Source: Amycolatopsis jejuensis (GTDB taxonomy: Bacteria; Actinomycetota; Actinomycetes; Mycobacteriales; Pseudonocardiaceae). Taken from it: DNA of 64,000 bases. The position numbers and the translations under genes were made by a program. The DNA is taken from assembly GCF_000717335.1 (NCBI RefSeq), contig NZ_JNYZ01000008.1, forward strand, positions 62,001 through 126,000, written 5' to 3'. The notes beneath the pieces were generated by a model. The model made no database searches. It was not told where the DNA came from and saw nothing but the letters and a program-made list of their open reading frames with translations. Shown in pieces: positions 8,830-17,317 of this stretch. Within the stretch, counting starts at the first letter, position 1. Each line of letters begins with the position of its first letter.

Positions 8830-10155
8830 ATGGCCGAAGCCACGAGCACCGGCACCGCGCACCGCCCGCAGCACCGACGTGCCGCTTGGGCCGCCCTGAT
8901 CGGGCAAAGCATCGAGTACTACGACTTCTACCTCTACGGCACCGCAGCCGCGCTGGTGCTCGGCAAGCTGTTCTTCCCGTCGCACGACCCGGCCGCGGGT
9001 ACGCTCGCCGCGTTCGCCACGTTCGCCGCCGGGTTCCTGCTGCGGCCGGTGGGCGCGATCGTGTTCGGGCATCTCGGCGACCGCGTCGGGCGCAAGAGCA
9101 TCCTCGTGCTCACGCTGATGCTCATGGGCGGCGCGACGATGTTGATCGGCTTCCTGCCGTCGTACGCGACGATCGGGGTGTGGGCGCCGATTCTGCTGGT
9201 GGTGCTGCGCTGCGTACAGGGCTTCGCGCTCGGCGGCGAATGGGGTGGCGCGTCGCTGGTTTCAGTGGAACACGCGCCGAAGGGCCGGGCGGCGTTCTTC
9301 GGGGCCATCCCGCAGCTCGGATCCCCGGCCGGGCTGATGCTGTCGTCGCTGATGGTGCTGATGTTCCAGGGCATGCCGGACTCGGTGTTCCTCGCCTGGG
9401 GCTGGCGGGTCCCGTTCCTGTTCTCCGGCATCCTGCTGGTCGTCGGGCTCGTGATCCGGTTGCGGCTGCAGGAAACCCCGGCGTTCGAGAAGGTCAAGAA
9501 GGCCGGGGAGCGCTCGCGGGTACCGCTGCTGGACGTCCTCCGCCTGGCGTGGCGGCCACTGCTGATCGGCATCGCCGCGGCCATGCTGACCAGCGGCGGG
9601 TACTACCTGGTCAACACGTTCACGATCACCTACGCGGTGAGCAAACTCGGGCTCAGCAGCAGTATCGGGCTGGCCGGGCAGCTCATCACCGCGGCGGTGC
9701 AGGCGTCGCTGATCCTGGTGGTCGGCCGATGGGCGACATACCGCAAACCGCGGCTGATCGCGTGTATCGGCTCGGCACTCGTGGCCGCGTGGGCGTTCCC
9801 GCTGTACGCGTTGCTCAACACCGGCACGCCGGGCTGGATCTGGTTCGCGCAGGCCGTGGCGACGATGTTCCAGACCGGACTGTGGGCGGTGCTGCCCGCG
9901 TTGCTGGCCAACCAGTTCCCGACGCATCTGCGCTACACCGGGATCTCGCTGTGCTACCAAGGCGCGAGCCTGATCGGCGGCTTCACCCCGGCGATCGCGA
10001 CGTTCCTGCTGGCGCAGACGAACGCGTCCTGGCCAGTGGCGACCCTGCTGCTGGGTCTGGGTGTGGTCAGCGCTCTCGGCTGCGCTGCCGCCCGCCGCAG
10101 CTCCGTCGACGCCGAGCCGAACACCACCGTCGCGGTGAACCCCGCCCGAGCCTGA
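8830..10155 (+). CDS. MFS transporter, MHS type
   Basis: 441-residue twelve-helix transporter. [17 protein letters not shown] in helix 1 and FGHLGDRVGRKSILVLTL after helix 2 mark the metabolite:H+ symporter group, the same type as the transporter at 2764-4173 but only distantly alike in detail. ATG at 8830 is preceded by a GGAG site. It lies 31 bp after the ureohydrolase gene, so the two are likely one operon handling a guanidino- or amide-type compound, controlled by the nearby GntR. Ends just before a 55-bp palindrome. Confidence 0.9.
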   Translation: MAEATSTGTAHRPQHRRAAWAALIGQSIEYYDFYLYGTAAALVLGKLFFPSHDPAAGTLAAFATFAAGFLLRPVGAIVFGHLGDRVGRKSILVLTLMLMGGATMLIGFLPSYATIGVWAPILLVVLRCVQGFALGGEWGGASLVSVEHAPKGRAAFFGAIPQLGSPAGLMLSSLMVLMFQGMPDSVFLAWGWRVPFLFSGILLVVGLVIRLRLQETPAFEKVKKAGERSRVPLLDVLRLAWRPLLIGIAAAMLTSGGYYLVNTFTITYAVSKLGLSSSIGLAGQLITAAVQASLILVVGRWATYRKPRLIACIGSALVAAWAFPLYALLNTGTPGWIWFAQAVATMFQTGLWAVLPALLANQFPTHLRYTGISLCYQGASLIGGFTPAIATFLLAQTNASWPVATLLLGLGVVSALGCAAARRSSVDAEPNTTVAVNPARA

Positions 10156-10165
10156 CCCCCTCGGC

Positions 10166-10192
10166 GTGAAGTCCGTGAAGTCCGTGAAGTCC
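10166..10192. repeat. Three tandem GTGAAGTCC 9-mers next to the 55-bp palindrome
   Basis: GTGAAGTCC occurs three times head to tail and runs into the left arm of the palindrome (GTCCGTGAAG...). It looks like slippage duplication of the arm end. Confidence 0.8.
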
Positions 10193-10243
10193 GTGAAGGG
10201 AACCATGAGGGAATCTGATTCCGTGATGGTTCCCTTCACGGAC
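10189..10243. repeat. 55-bp dispersed palindrome, copy 1 (likely bidirectional terminator)
   Basis: Arms GTCCGTGAAGGGAACCAT and ATGGTTCCCTTCACGGAC flank an asymmetric centre (GAGGGAATCTGATTCCGTG). It sits between convergent genes (MFS end 10155, ABC ATPase end 10252). Other copies are at 18370, 43764 and 50675. The long stem and convergent position fit a terminator, though its sequence conservation also suggests a mobile or REP-like element. Confidence 0.85.
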
Positions 10244-10251
10244 CGCCGGGG

Positions 10252-11121
10252 TCAGCCGGGGTGAGGGCAGGCGGGGCGGTCGGCGGCCATCAGCGGCGGG
10301 CGGGCGGCGAGGGTGCGGAGCCGCTCGCGCTGGACGGCCGGGTCGAGCACCGGGATCGCCTCGACCAGCCGCTGCGTGTAGGCATGCGCGGGGGCGGACA
10401 GCACCTCCGCCGCCGGGCCCGACTCCACCATCCGGCCGAGCCACATCACGCCGAGGTGGTCGCACAGTTCCGCGACGACCCCGAGATCATGCGACACCAT
10501 CAGGTACGAAACCCCGGTCTCCGTGCGCAATTCCTTCAGCAGCGCGATGATCTCCGCCTGCACCGACACGTCGAGGGCGGACACCGGCTCGTCGAGCAGG
10601 ACCAGCTGCGGACGGCGGGCGAGCGCGCGGGCGATGGCCACGCGCTGGCGTTGCCCGCCGGACAGCTCGTGCGGATGGACGTTCAGGTACTGCGCGGGCA
10701 GCAGCACTTTCTCCAGCAGGGCAACGAGATCGTGCTCGGTGGCCGGGTTCCGGGCGATCACCGACGGCTCGCGCAGGCTGTCGCGAATGGTCATCCGCGG
10801 GTCGAGCGACGTCATCGGGTCCTGGAACACGACGGCGATGCGATCGCGGAACGACGGGTTGTACGGCCCCGTCGTGTCCGCGAGCACGACCCCGTCGCAG
10901 GTGATCGTGCCGCGGGTGAGCCGTTCCAGCCCGAGGATCAGCTTGAGCACCGTCGTCTTCCCGGACCCCGATTCGCCCACGATCCCGTACGACGAACCGG
11001 CCGGGACGGTGAACGACACCCCGCACACCCCGTGCACGACCGCCGGTGCACCGCGGCGCAGCCACCGGGAACGCGAACGGTAGTGCTTGACGACGTCAGT
11101 CACGGTCAGCAGGTCAGCCAC
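10252..11121 (-). CDS. Peptide-type ABC transporter ATP-binding protein (DppF/OppF-like)
   Basis: 289-residue ATPase that powers peptide import. Walker A GESGSGKTT, Q-loop VFQDPMTSLDP, signature LSGGQRQRVAIARAL, Walker B LVLLDEPVSALD and the switch His in VSHDLGVV are all present. The C-terminal extension is a shortened oligopeptide-ABC domain. GTG at 11121 is chosen because CCGGAGGTG lies 7 nt upstream; the start overlaps the end of the fused permease-ATPase gene by 8 bp. Last gene of the seven-gene operon that begins with the dipeptidase homologue. Confidence 0.92.
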   Translation of the reverse strand: MADLLTVTDVVKHYRSRSRWLRRGAPAVVHGVCGVSFTVPAGSSYGIVGESGSGKTTVLKLILGLERLTRGTITCDGVVLADTTGPYNPSFRDRIAVVFQDPMTSLDPRMTIRDSLREPSVIARNPATEHDLVALLEKVLLPAQYLNVHPHELSGGQRQRVAIARALARRPQLVLLDEPVSALDVSVQAEIIALLKELRTETGVSYLMVSHDLGVVAELCDHLGVMWLGRMVESGPAAEVLSAPAHAYTQRLVEAIPVLDPAVQRERLRTLAARPPLMAADRPACPHPG

Positions 11122-12826
11122 GAGCAGCACCTCCGGCGGGGATCGTCGGCACGGTGCGCAGCAGCATCTGCGTGTACGCGTCCTGTGGATTCGCGAAGAC
11201 GTCCGCCACGGTGCCGCTCTCCCGGACCTGGCCATCCTTCATGACCACCACCCGGTCCGCGAGCCCGGCGACCACGCCGAGGTTGTGGGAAATGAAGAGC
11301 ATGCTCGTCCCGAGGCGTTCCCGGACGTCGAGCAGCGTGGCACACACCTGCGCCTGCACCGTCACGTCGAGCGCGGTCGTCGGCTCGTCCGCGATGATCA
11401 GCTCCGGGTCGTGGGCCAGCGCCATCGCGATCGCCACCCGCTGCCGCATTCCGCCCGACAGCTCGTGCGGATACTGCCGCAGCACGCGTTCAGGGTCCGC
11501 GATCGACACGAGGTCCAGGAGCCGTGCGCACCGGTCGCGGATCTCTCGCGCGTTCGCGCGGCCGTCCTCGTAGGAGTGCGCGAACTGCTGCCCGATCGAC
11601 AGCACCGGGTTCAGCGCGGTCGACGGGTCCTGCAGGATCATCGCGATCCGGGTCCCGCGCAGCTCCGCCCATTCCCGTTCGGACCAGCCCGTGCAGGAAC
11701 GGCCGTCGATGACCACGTTCCCGCCGACCACGCCGGGCGGCGGGACCATCCCGATCAGCGCATGCGCGGTGAGGGTCTTCCCCGAGCCCGACTCGCCGAC
11801 CAGCGCCACGGTCTCGTCCCGGTGGATGTCGAACGACACCCCGGCGACCGGCGTCGCCTGGCCGAACGAGACGGTCAAGTCCCGGACTGCCACCAAGGGC
11901 CCGTCCTCGACCGGGGCGGCGACCGTAGCCGGACGCGAACGGCGGCCGCGTGGCAGCAGATGCGAGATGTGCGAGCGGGGATTCATTGCGCGCCGCAAGC
12001 CTTCTCCGAGGTAGTTGGCGCACAGCACCAGCGCGATGATGAAGCCGCCGGGGAAGAAGAACAGCCACGGGCGCGAGTGGATCGTCGACTGCCCTTCGGC
12101 GACCAGCAGGCCGAGCGAGGTGTCCGGCGGGACCACGCCGAACCCCAGGAAGCTGAGGCTGCTTTCGGCGATGATCGCGCCGGAGAACAGCAGGGTCGCG
12201 GCGACGATGAGGTGGTCGCTGACGTTCGGCAGCACGTGCCGGACCAGGATCCGCACCCGCCCGGCGCCCATGGTCTCGGCCGCCTGCAGGTACGGCAATT
12301 CCTTGAGGTTCAGCACGACCCCGCGCACCAGCCGCGCCACGCTCACCCACATCAGCAAGGCGAGCACCAGCGACAAGGCGAGCCACGAGGTGCCGCCCGG
12401 CGGGACGATCGACCCGAAGAACGCACCGATCGCCAGCACCGGCAAGGTGAGCGTGAGGTCGACGAGGCGCATCACCACGTTGTCCGCCCACCCGCCGGAG
12501 TACCCGGCGACGAGCCCGAGTGCCACACCGAGCACGACCCCGAGCACGGTGACCGACCCGGCGATGGCCAGCGACTGCTGCAGCCCCCGCAGGACCTGGG
12601 CGAACAGGTCGCGGCCGAGCGTGTCGGTCCCCATCGGGTGCGACCACGACGGAGCCTGGGAGATGTCGTCGGACAGCTGCTCGAAGCGGTACCGCCAGAA
12701 CATCGGGACGACGATCGCGGTGAGCACGAGCAGCAGGATCGCGGACAGCGCGGCCAATGCGGACCGGTCACGCAGGAATTTCCGGGCGACCCCGTTCGGG
12801 ACCACGGCAGTTCGTTCAGGCGGCAT
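11114..12826 (-). CDS. Fused ABC permease (DppC-like) and ATPase (DppD-like)
   Basis: 570-residue single chain. Residues ~1-285 are a DppC/OppC-type permease: an N-terminal helix, then HPMGTDTLGRDLFAQVL and the EAA loop around ETMGAGRVRILVRHVLPNV. Residues ~305-570 are an ATPase with Walker A GESGSGKT, ILQDPSTALNP, signature LSGGMRQRV, Walker B LIIADEPTTALD and SHNLGVV. The fusion joins subunits normally encoded separately, so the importer is built from binding protein, one permease, this chain and one ATPase. The start overlaps the upstream permease gene by 11 bp. This fused form is known in actinobacteria but uncommon. Confidence 0.92.
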   Translation of the reverse strand: MPPERTAVVPNGVARKFLRDRSALAALSAILLLVLTAIVVPMFWRYRFEQLSDDISQAPSWSHPMGTDTLGRDLFAQVLRGLQQSLAIAGSVTVLGVVLGVALGLVAGYSGGWADNVVMRLVDLTLTLPVLAIGAFFGSIVPPGGTSWLALSLVLALLMWVSVARLVRGVVLNLKELPYLQAAETMGAGRVRILVRHVLPNVSDHLIVAATLLFSGAIIAESSLSFLGFGVVPPDTSLGLLVAEGQSTIHSRPWLFFFPGGFIIALVLCANYLGEGLRRAMNPRSHISHLLPRGRRSRPATVAAPVEDGPLVAVRDLTVSFGQATPVAGVSFDIHRDETVALVGESGSGKTLTAHALIGMVPPPGVVGGNVVIDGRSCTGWSEREWAELRGTRIAMILQDPSTALNPVLSIGQQFAHSYEDGRANAREIRDRCARLLDLVSIADPERVLRQYPHELSGGMRQRVAIAMALAHDPELIIADEPTTALDVTVQAQVCATLLDVRERLGTSMLFISHNLGVVAGLADRVVVMKDGQVRESGTVADVFANPQDAYTQMLLRTVPTIPAGGAARG

Positions 12827-13799
12827 GGCGGATCCTCGGGTCGATCACCAGGTAGAGCACGTCGGCGAGGAGGTTGCACAGCACGACGGCGACCCCGGCG
12901 ATCATCAGCCAGCCGAGGATCGCGTTCATGTCGCGGTGCGAGATCGAGTCCAGCAGGAAGGCACCCATGCCCTCCCACTGGAAGACGGTCTCCGTGACGA
13001 TGGCCCCGGAAACGAGCACCGGCAGCTCCAGCGCGACCACCGTGACGATCGGCACCAGGCTCGTCCGGACCGCGTAGCTGCGGATCACCCGTTTCCGCGC
13101 GAGCCCGCGGACGAGGGCGAACTTCACGTGGTCGCCCTGCAGGCTTTCGAGTACCGCACTGCGCTGGTACCGGCTCCAGATCGAGAAATGCACGAGGCAC
13201 AGCACCAGCGTCGGCAGCACCAGGTGTGCCGCGGTGCCGAAGAACTGGTCCCAGAACCCGTCGGCGGCGGCCACCGGCCCGGCGCCGACGGTCGGCAGGA
13301 CGTTCTCCCCCACCGCGTCGTTGAGCAGGATGCCCGCCTGTTTGGCGATCACGGTGAGCCAGAACGACGGCAGCGCGAGCAGCAGGAACGTCAGCGGCGT
13401 GAAGAACCGGTCGAACCACCGTCCCCTGCGCACCGCGGCTGCGGTACCGGCGACGAGGGCCAGCACCAGGGCGAGCACGAGCGCCACGACCACGAGCCGG
13501 AGCGTGACCCCGACCCGGGTCGTCAGCTCGGTGAAGATGTCACGGTTCACCACGACCGACGGCCCGAAATCGCCTTGTACCAAGCGGAGCAGCCAATGCA
13601 GGTAGCGAACGGCGAGGTTGTCGTCCAGTCCGAGGCGCACGGCTTCGGCGTCCAGTACCGACTGCGGTACCGGCGGCTGGTGGTCGCGCAGCTGGGCGAG
13701 CGGATCGCCGGAGGCCGCGACGGCCACGAAGATCGTCATCGACGCCAGCAGCAGGATGCCCAGCGCACCGAGGGCGCGGGCGACCAGGTAACGGATCAT
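12816..13799 (-). CDS. Peptide-type ABC transporter permease (DppB-like)
   Basis: About 327 residues with six membrane helices. The N-terminal MIRYLVARALGALGILLLAS helix and GDFGPSVVVNRDI motif are typical of DppB/OppB, and the EAA loop is near LKLALVRGLARKRVIRSYAV-like sequence with the C-terminal YLVIDPRIR motif. ATG at 13799 is preceded by GAAGGG. It is 13 bp after the C45 acylase gene and overlaps the next gene by 11 bp. Together with the fused chain it forms the membrane channel of the importer. Confidence 0.9.
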   Translation of the reverse strand: MIRYLVARALGALGILLLASMTIFVAVAASGDPLAQLRDHQPPVPQSVLDAEAVRLGLDDNLAVRYLHWLLRLVQGDFGPSVVVNRDIFTELTTRVGVTLRLVVVALVLALVLALVAGTAAAVRRGRWFDRFFTPLTFLLLALPSFWLTVIAKQAGILLNDAVGENVLPTVGAGPVAAADGFWDQFFGTAAHLVLPTLVLCLVHFSIWSRYQRSAVLESLQGDHVKFALVRGLARKRVIRSYAVRTSLVPIVTVVALELPVLVSGAIVTETVFQWEGMGAFLLDSISHRDMNAILGWLMIAGVAVVLCNLLADVLYLVIDPRIRHAA

Positions 13800-13812
13800 C
13801 GGAACCGGCCCT

Positions 13813-14892
13813 TCACGATCGGACCGGGTTCCGCTCGCACGGATGGCCGAGCCAGCCCTCCAGGACCCCTTCCGGCCAGGTCGAAACCGTGCCGCACTGG
13901 GTCCGGTTGCCTTGGGCACTCACCGCGTGGTGGCGGCAGATGCCGAGGCCGTCCCCGGCTCCGTGGTCGGCCAGCAGCGCCCAGATCCCTTCTGCGCCAT
14001 GGTCTTCCTGCCCGGCCAGACTGGCCATTCCCAGTTCCGCCCGCGTGTAGGTGGACGGGTACTCCTCGCGGGTCGGCGCTTCGCTGACCAGTGCGGGGGC
14101 GGAGAAGTGGTTGGTCGCGACGGCGGCACGACTGACGGCGGGGAGGATTTCGGTGCGGCCAGGGCAGTATTCGATCCGCCGGGCCTGCTGCTGCGCATCG
14201 ACCGCGGTGACGATGAGGTTCGTGACCGACCTCGCCGCTTCGAGCTCCTCGGCGAGCGCCGCCGTGTCCACGCAGTCCCGGGTCATCCCGGCCAGGTCGA
14301 CGATGAGCCAGTGATCGGCGAGCTCCTCGATGTCGATGGTCGTGGACTTGGCCCACACCCCGGTCGACGCCCACATCAGCCCCGCCGAGTTCAGCCCGGC
14401 CGCGGGCATCGTGACCGCACCCGCGTGCATCAGCTCGACGGATTCGGCGCCGTCCGGATGCCACCGGTGCAGGAGGACGTTGGTCATCGCATTGGGCAGA
14501 TCGCGGGTTTTCCCGAGGGTGCTCGCGGACTCGTGGGTGGACAGCAGCACGGTGCATTCCAGCGGCAGCAACGTGGCGACGAGGTACAGCGGCACGTTGA
14601 GGTGGACTAGGTCGGTGCGGTCGATGCCGCTGCCGGCGCTCAGGCCGTCGATTTCGTCGGCCAGCTCGGGCCGCTGGTCCATGGCGAAGGCGAAGTTCCG
14701 TTCCACGAGCCCGTCGTAGTCCCACGTCCGCCCGAGGGTCGTGATCCGCTTGCGTTCGGCGTACATCTCGGCGACGTTGGCCCGGATCAGCCCGGCGAAT
14801 GCCCGGCCGTGCTGGAATCCCTGCCGGTAGGCGTCCCCGTCGACGGTGATCGACGGCATGGCGCCGCTCGCCCGCAGGCGTGGAGCGGTCAT
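13813..14892 (-). CDS. C45-family autoproteolytic acyltransferase/hydrolase
   Basis: 359 residues, related to acyl-CoA:6-aminopenicillanic acid acyltransferase (peptidase family C45), Ntn hydrolases that process themselves before a Cys nucleophile. The expected Cys is C113 in LECTVLLST, preceded by the family's conserved N-terminal region (GFQHGRAFAGLIRANV). It has no signal peptide, so it is cytoplasmic and could cleave or transfer acyl groups on imported N-acyl peptides or beta-lactam-like compounds. ATG overlaps the binding-protein stop as ATGA. Placement between binding protein and permease shows its substrate comes in through this importer. Confidence 0.85.
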   Translation of the reverse strand: MTAPRLRASGAMPSITVDGDAYRQGFQHGRAFAGLIRANVAEMYAERKRITTLGRTWDYDGLVERNFAFAMDQRPELADEIDGLSAGSGIDRTDLVHLNVPLYLVATLLPLECTVLLSTHESASTLGKTRDLPNAMTNVLLHRWHPDGAESVELMHAGAVTMPAAGLNSAGLMWASTGVWAKSTTIDIEELADHWLIVDLAGMTRDCVDTAALAEELEAARSVTNLIVTAVDAQQQARRIEYCPGRTEILPAVSRAAVATNHFSAPALVSEAPTREEYPSTYTRAELGMASLAGQEDHGAEGIWALLADHGAGDGLGICRHHAVSAQGNRTQCGTVSTWPEGVLEGWLGHPCERNPVRS

Positions 14893-16529
14893 TGCGCACC
14901 GGCCCAGTTCTCGACGTTCACGGTGATGCCGTACTTGCTCGGGTTGAGCTCGATCCCGGTGACGCCCTTGGGGTACACGATCATCCGCGGCGCCGGGAAC
15001 AGCGGCAGCACGACCAGGTCGGCGAGGAGGATCTTGTCGACGTCGTTCATGGCCTTGACGAGAGTCGCGGGATCGGTGGCCGCGTACGCCGTGGCGAACA
15101 GCTCGTCGACGCGGGCGTTGTGATAGCCGAAGTTCCGGCCGCCGTCCGAGCCGTACCACTGCTGGACCGAGATCGGGCCGAGGTCGAGCGCGGTGCCGGT
15201 GACCATCAGGTCGAACTTGCCGTCGAAGATCGTCGAGGCGTACCGGTTGGCGTCCAGCGACTGGATGGCGACCTTCAGGCCGAGCGGCGCGAGCTGCTGC
15301 TGGACGATCTGCGCGGTCTCGACCCGTGACGAGTTCGCCGCTTCGGTGACGAAGACCAACGGCGGGATGTCGGCGCCGCCGGGACCGCGAAGTGCGCCGT
15401 TGTTCTGCGTGTACCCCTTCCCGGCGAGGATCTGCTTGGCTGCCGCCAAGTCGCCGCGTCCGACGCCGACCGCCGCCAGATTGTCGTGGTACGCCTCGAT
15501 TCCGTCGATGTTCTGGCCGGGGACGTACACGGCGCTGTTCATCGCGGGGACATTCGGCGCCACCGGCGTGAGGGTCCGGGCCCGGATGCCGTTCAGGTCG
15601 AGGGCGGTGGCGACGGCCTTGCGCAGATCGGGGTCGCGCAGCGGGCCGCCGCTGGTCTGGATGCCGAGGTGCTGGTAGGTGAGCGAGGGGCCGACGCGGG
15701 TCTCGACCTTGGCCATGCCCTTCAGCTGTTCGATGGTGTCGACCGACGGCGCGGCCGACATGACGTCGATTTCGCCGTTGCGCAACGCGGTCAGCTGCTC
15801 GTCGACACTCTTGATCTCACGGAAGACGACGGTCTCGTACCCGGTTTTGGTGCCGTACCAGGCTTCGTTGCGGCTGAGCGTCAGCGAGACGCCCGGCTGG
15901 TACTCCTTCACCTGGTACGGACCGCCGGTGACCTTGGGCTGGTTCTTGGTGAAGCCGTCGTTGAACGACTGCGCCATCGAGCCGTACTGCTTGGCCACGT
16001 GCGCCGGGAGCAGGAAGGTGAACAGCGATTGCCACTGCGAGAACGGTTTGTCGAAATGCACCTCGGCGGTCTTGCCGCCGTCCTGCGCAACGACCTTCGA
16101 TATCAAGGTGTAGCCCTCGGTGAAGGCGGCCTTGCATTCCTTGCACACCTTCGGGTTCTGCACCGACCAGGTGTACTCGAAGTCGGCGGCGGTGATCGGG
16201 GTGCCGTCGGACCACTTCGCCTGGTCCTTGATCTTGTAGGTGACGACCATCGGGCTGGTCGAAGTGATTGCGGCGCTGGCGAGCAGCGCGTCGTTGAGCT
16301 TGAGGCTGGTGTCGGCCTGCGGGAGGAAGGGATGCGGGTACAGCGGCCATTGCTGCTGCCGCTGGATGGTGGTGTCGCCGGTCGCCGACAGCGGGTTCCA
16401 GTCGCGGATCCCGCTGGTGTCCGCGACGACGATGCTCGTGCGGCCCGCGGCGGGCGACCCGCCCGATCCGCAAGCCACCATCGTCAGCGACGTGGTGACG
16501 GCGCACACGCCGGCCAGCCATTTCTTCAC
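14889..16529 (-). CDS. Peptide ABC transporter substrate-binding lipoprotein (SBP_bac_5)
   Basis: 546-residue extracytoplasmic binding protein. It starts with a lipoprotein signal, MKKWLAGVCAVTTSLTMVAC, ending in the lipobox VAC with Cys at about residue 20. The SBP_bac_5 fold is shown by KWSDGTPITAADFEYTW and the DLRKAVATALD region. It would be anchored to the outer face of the membrane and hand peptides or modified amino acids to the permeases. Gap of 102 bp before it (16530-16631) holds a GGGAGC ribosome site and no obvious palindrome. Stop overlaps the acylase start. Confidence 0.92.
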   Translation of the reverse strand: MKKWLAGVCAVTTSLTMVACGSGGSPAAGRTSIVVADTSGIRDWNPLSATGDTTIQRQQQWPLYPHPFLPQADTSLKLNDALLASAAITSTSPMVVTYKIKDQAKWSDGTPITAADFEYTWSVQNPKVCKECKAAFTEGYTLISKVVAQDGGKTAEVHFDKPFSQWQSLFTFLLPAHVAKQYGSMAQSFNDGFTKNQPKVTGGPYQVKEYQPGVSLTLSRNEAWYGTKTGYETVVFREIKSVDEQLTALRNGEIDVMSAAPSVDTIEQLKGMAKVETRVGPSLTYQHLGIQTSGGPLRDPDLRKAVATALDLNGIRARTLTPVAPNVPAMNSAVYVPGQNIDGIEAYHDNLAAVGVGRGDLAAAKQILAGKGYTQNNGALRGPGGADIPPLVFVTEAANSSRVETAQIVQQQLAPLGLKVAIQSLDANRYASTIFDGKFDLMVTGTALDLGPISVQQWYGSDGGRNFGYHNARVDELFATAYAATDPATLVKAMNDVDKILLADLVVLPLFPAPRMIVYPKGVTGIELNPSKYGITVNVENWAGAQ

Positions 16530-16631
16530 GACAAGCTCCCATTCGCCGAGTGGAATTCTTTTCCGGCGCGCGGCAATGATCGGGCGCAGCCGGAATGGCC
16601 CCCTTTGGAAAAAATTCCCCCCGAAGTTACT

Positions 16632-17306
16632 TCAGTCTTTTGCGACCCTTTTCAACACAGCCTCCTTGTAGTCCTGAAGCCCGTCGAAGACGACGGCGCG
16701 GGCCCCTTCCGGATTGTGTTTCCGGATTTCCTCGATCACGTCGCGGTGCATTTCGAGGGATTGCCCGAGTCGTTGGTCGATCGGCACCAGTGAGCGAAAC
16801 GGCAGGCTGCGGTACCACAGCGATTTGCCGATTTCCGCGGACACCGCATTGCGCGAGGTGAGGTAGATCTTGAATTTCAGCGGTTCGAGCGCGACCCGGT
16901 AGTCCCGGCCACCTGCCCCGGCCGCGGCGAGCAGCTGCGCGAGCAGGTCGTCGAGGGCTGCGAGGTCTTCTTCGGTGGCGTGGCGCGCGGCCTGCTCGGC
17001 GAGGTAGCCGTCGATGAGCGCGCGGGTGTCGTACAGGGCAATGCAGTCCTCCGCGGTGAACCGGGAGACGAAGGCCTGTTTGCGCGAAGGCCGTTGCACC
17101 AGGCCGTCGGCGGCCAGCAACGCAATCGCTTCGCGGACCGGAGACCGGCTGACCCCGAGCTGCCGCGCGATCCCCGCCTCGCTCAGCGTGACGCCGGGCG
17201 CCAGGTCACCCTCGTAGATGCGGGTGCTGAGCTGCGCGGCGATCCGCTCCGCCAGCGATTGGTGCTGCAGCCCGAGGTCCAGGCTGCCGGTGTCGCCCTC
17301 TGTCAT
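16632..17306 (-). CDS. GntR-family transcriptional regulator (FCD subfamily)
   Basis: 224 residues. The winged helix is at about 20-80 (SLAERIAAQLSTRIYEGDL, IARQLGVSRSPVREAIALL) and a helical FCD-like domain follows. ATG at 17306 has GGGAG upstream. It lies 11 bp after the dipeptidase-homologue gene and before the binding protein, so the regulator is inside the operon it probably controls. Its likely operators are the two CTGTCGACAG palindromes at 18328-18351, which fit the GT-N-AC core seen in GntR sites. Confidence 0.9.
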   Translation of the reverse strand: MTEGDTGSLDLGLQHQSLAERIAAQLSTRIYEGDLAPGVTLSEAGIARQLGVSRSPVREAIALLAADGLVQRPSRKQAFVSRFTAEDCIALYDTRALIDGYLAEQAARHATEEDLAALDDLLAQLLAAAGAGGRDYRVALEPLKFKIYLTSRNAVSAEIGKSLWYRSLPFRSLVPIDQRLGQSLEMHRDVIEEIRKHNPEGARAVVFDGLQDYKEAVLKRVAKD

Positions 17307-17317
17307 GACTCTCCCGC

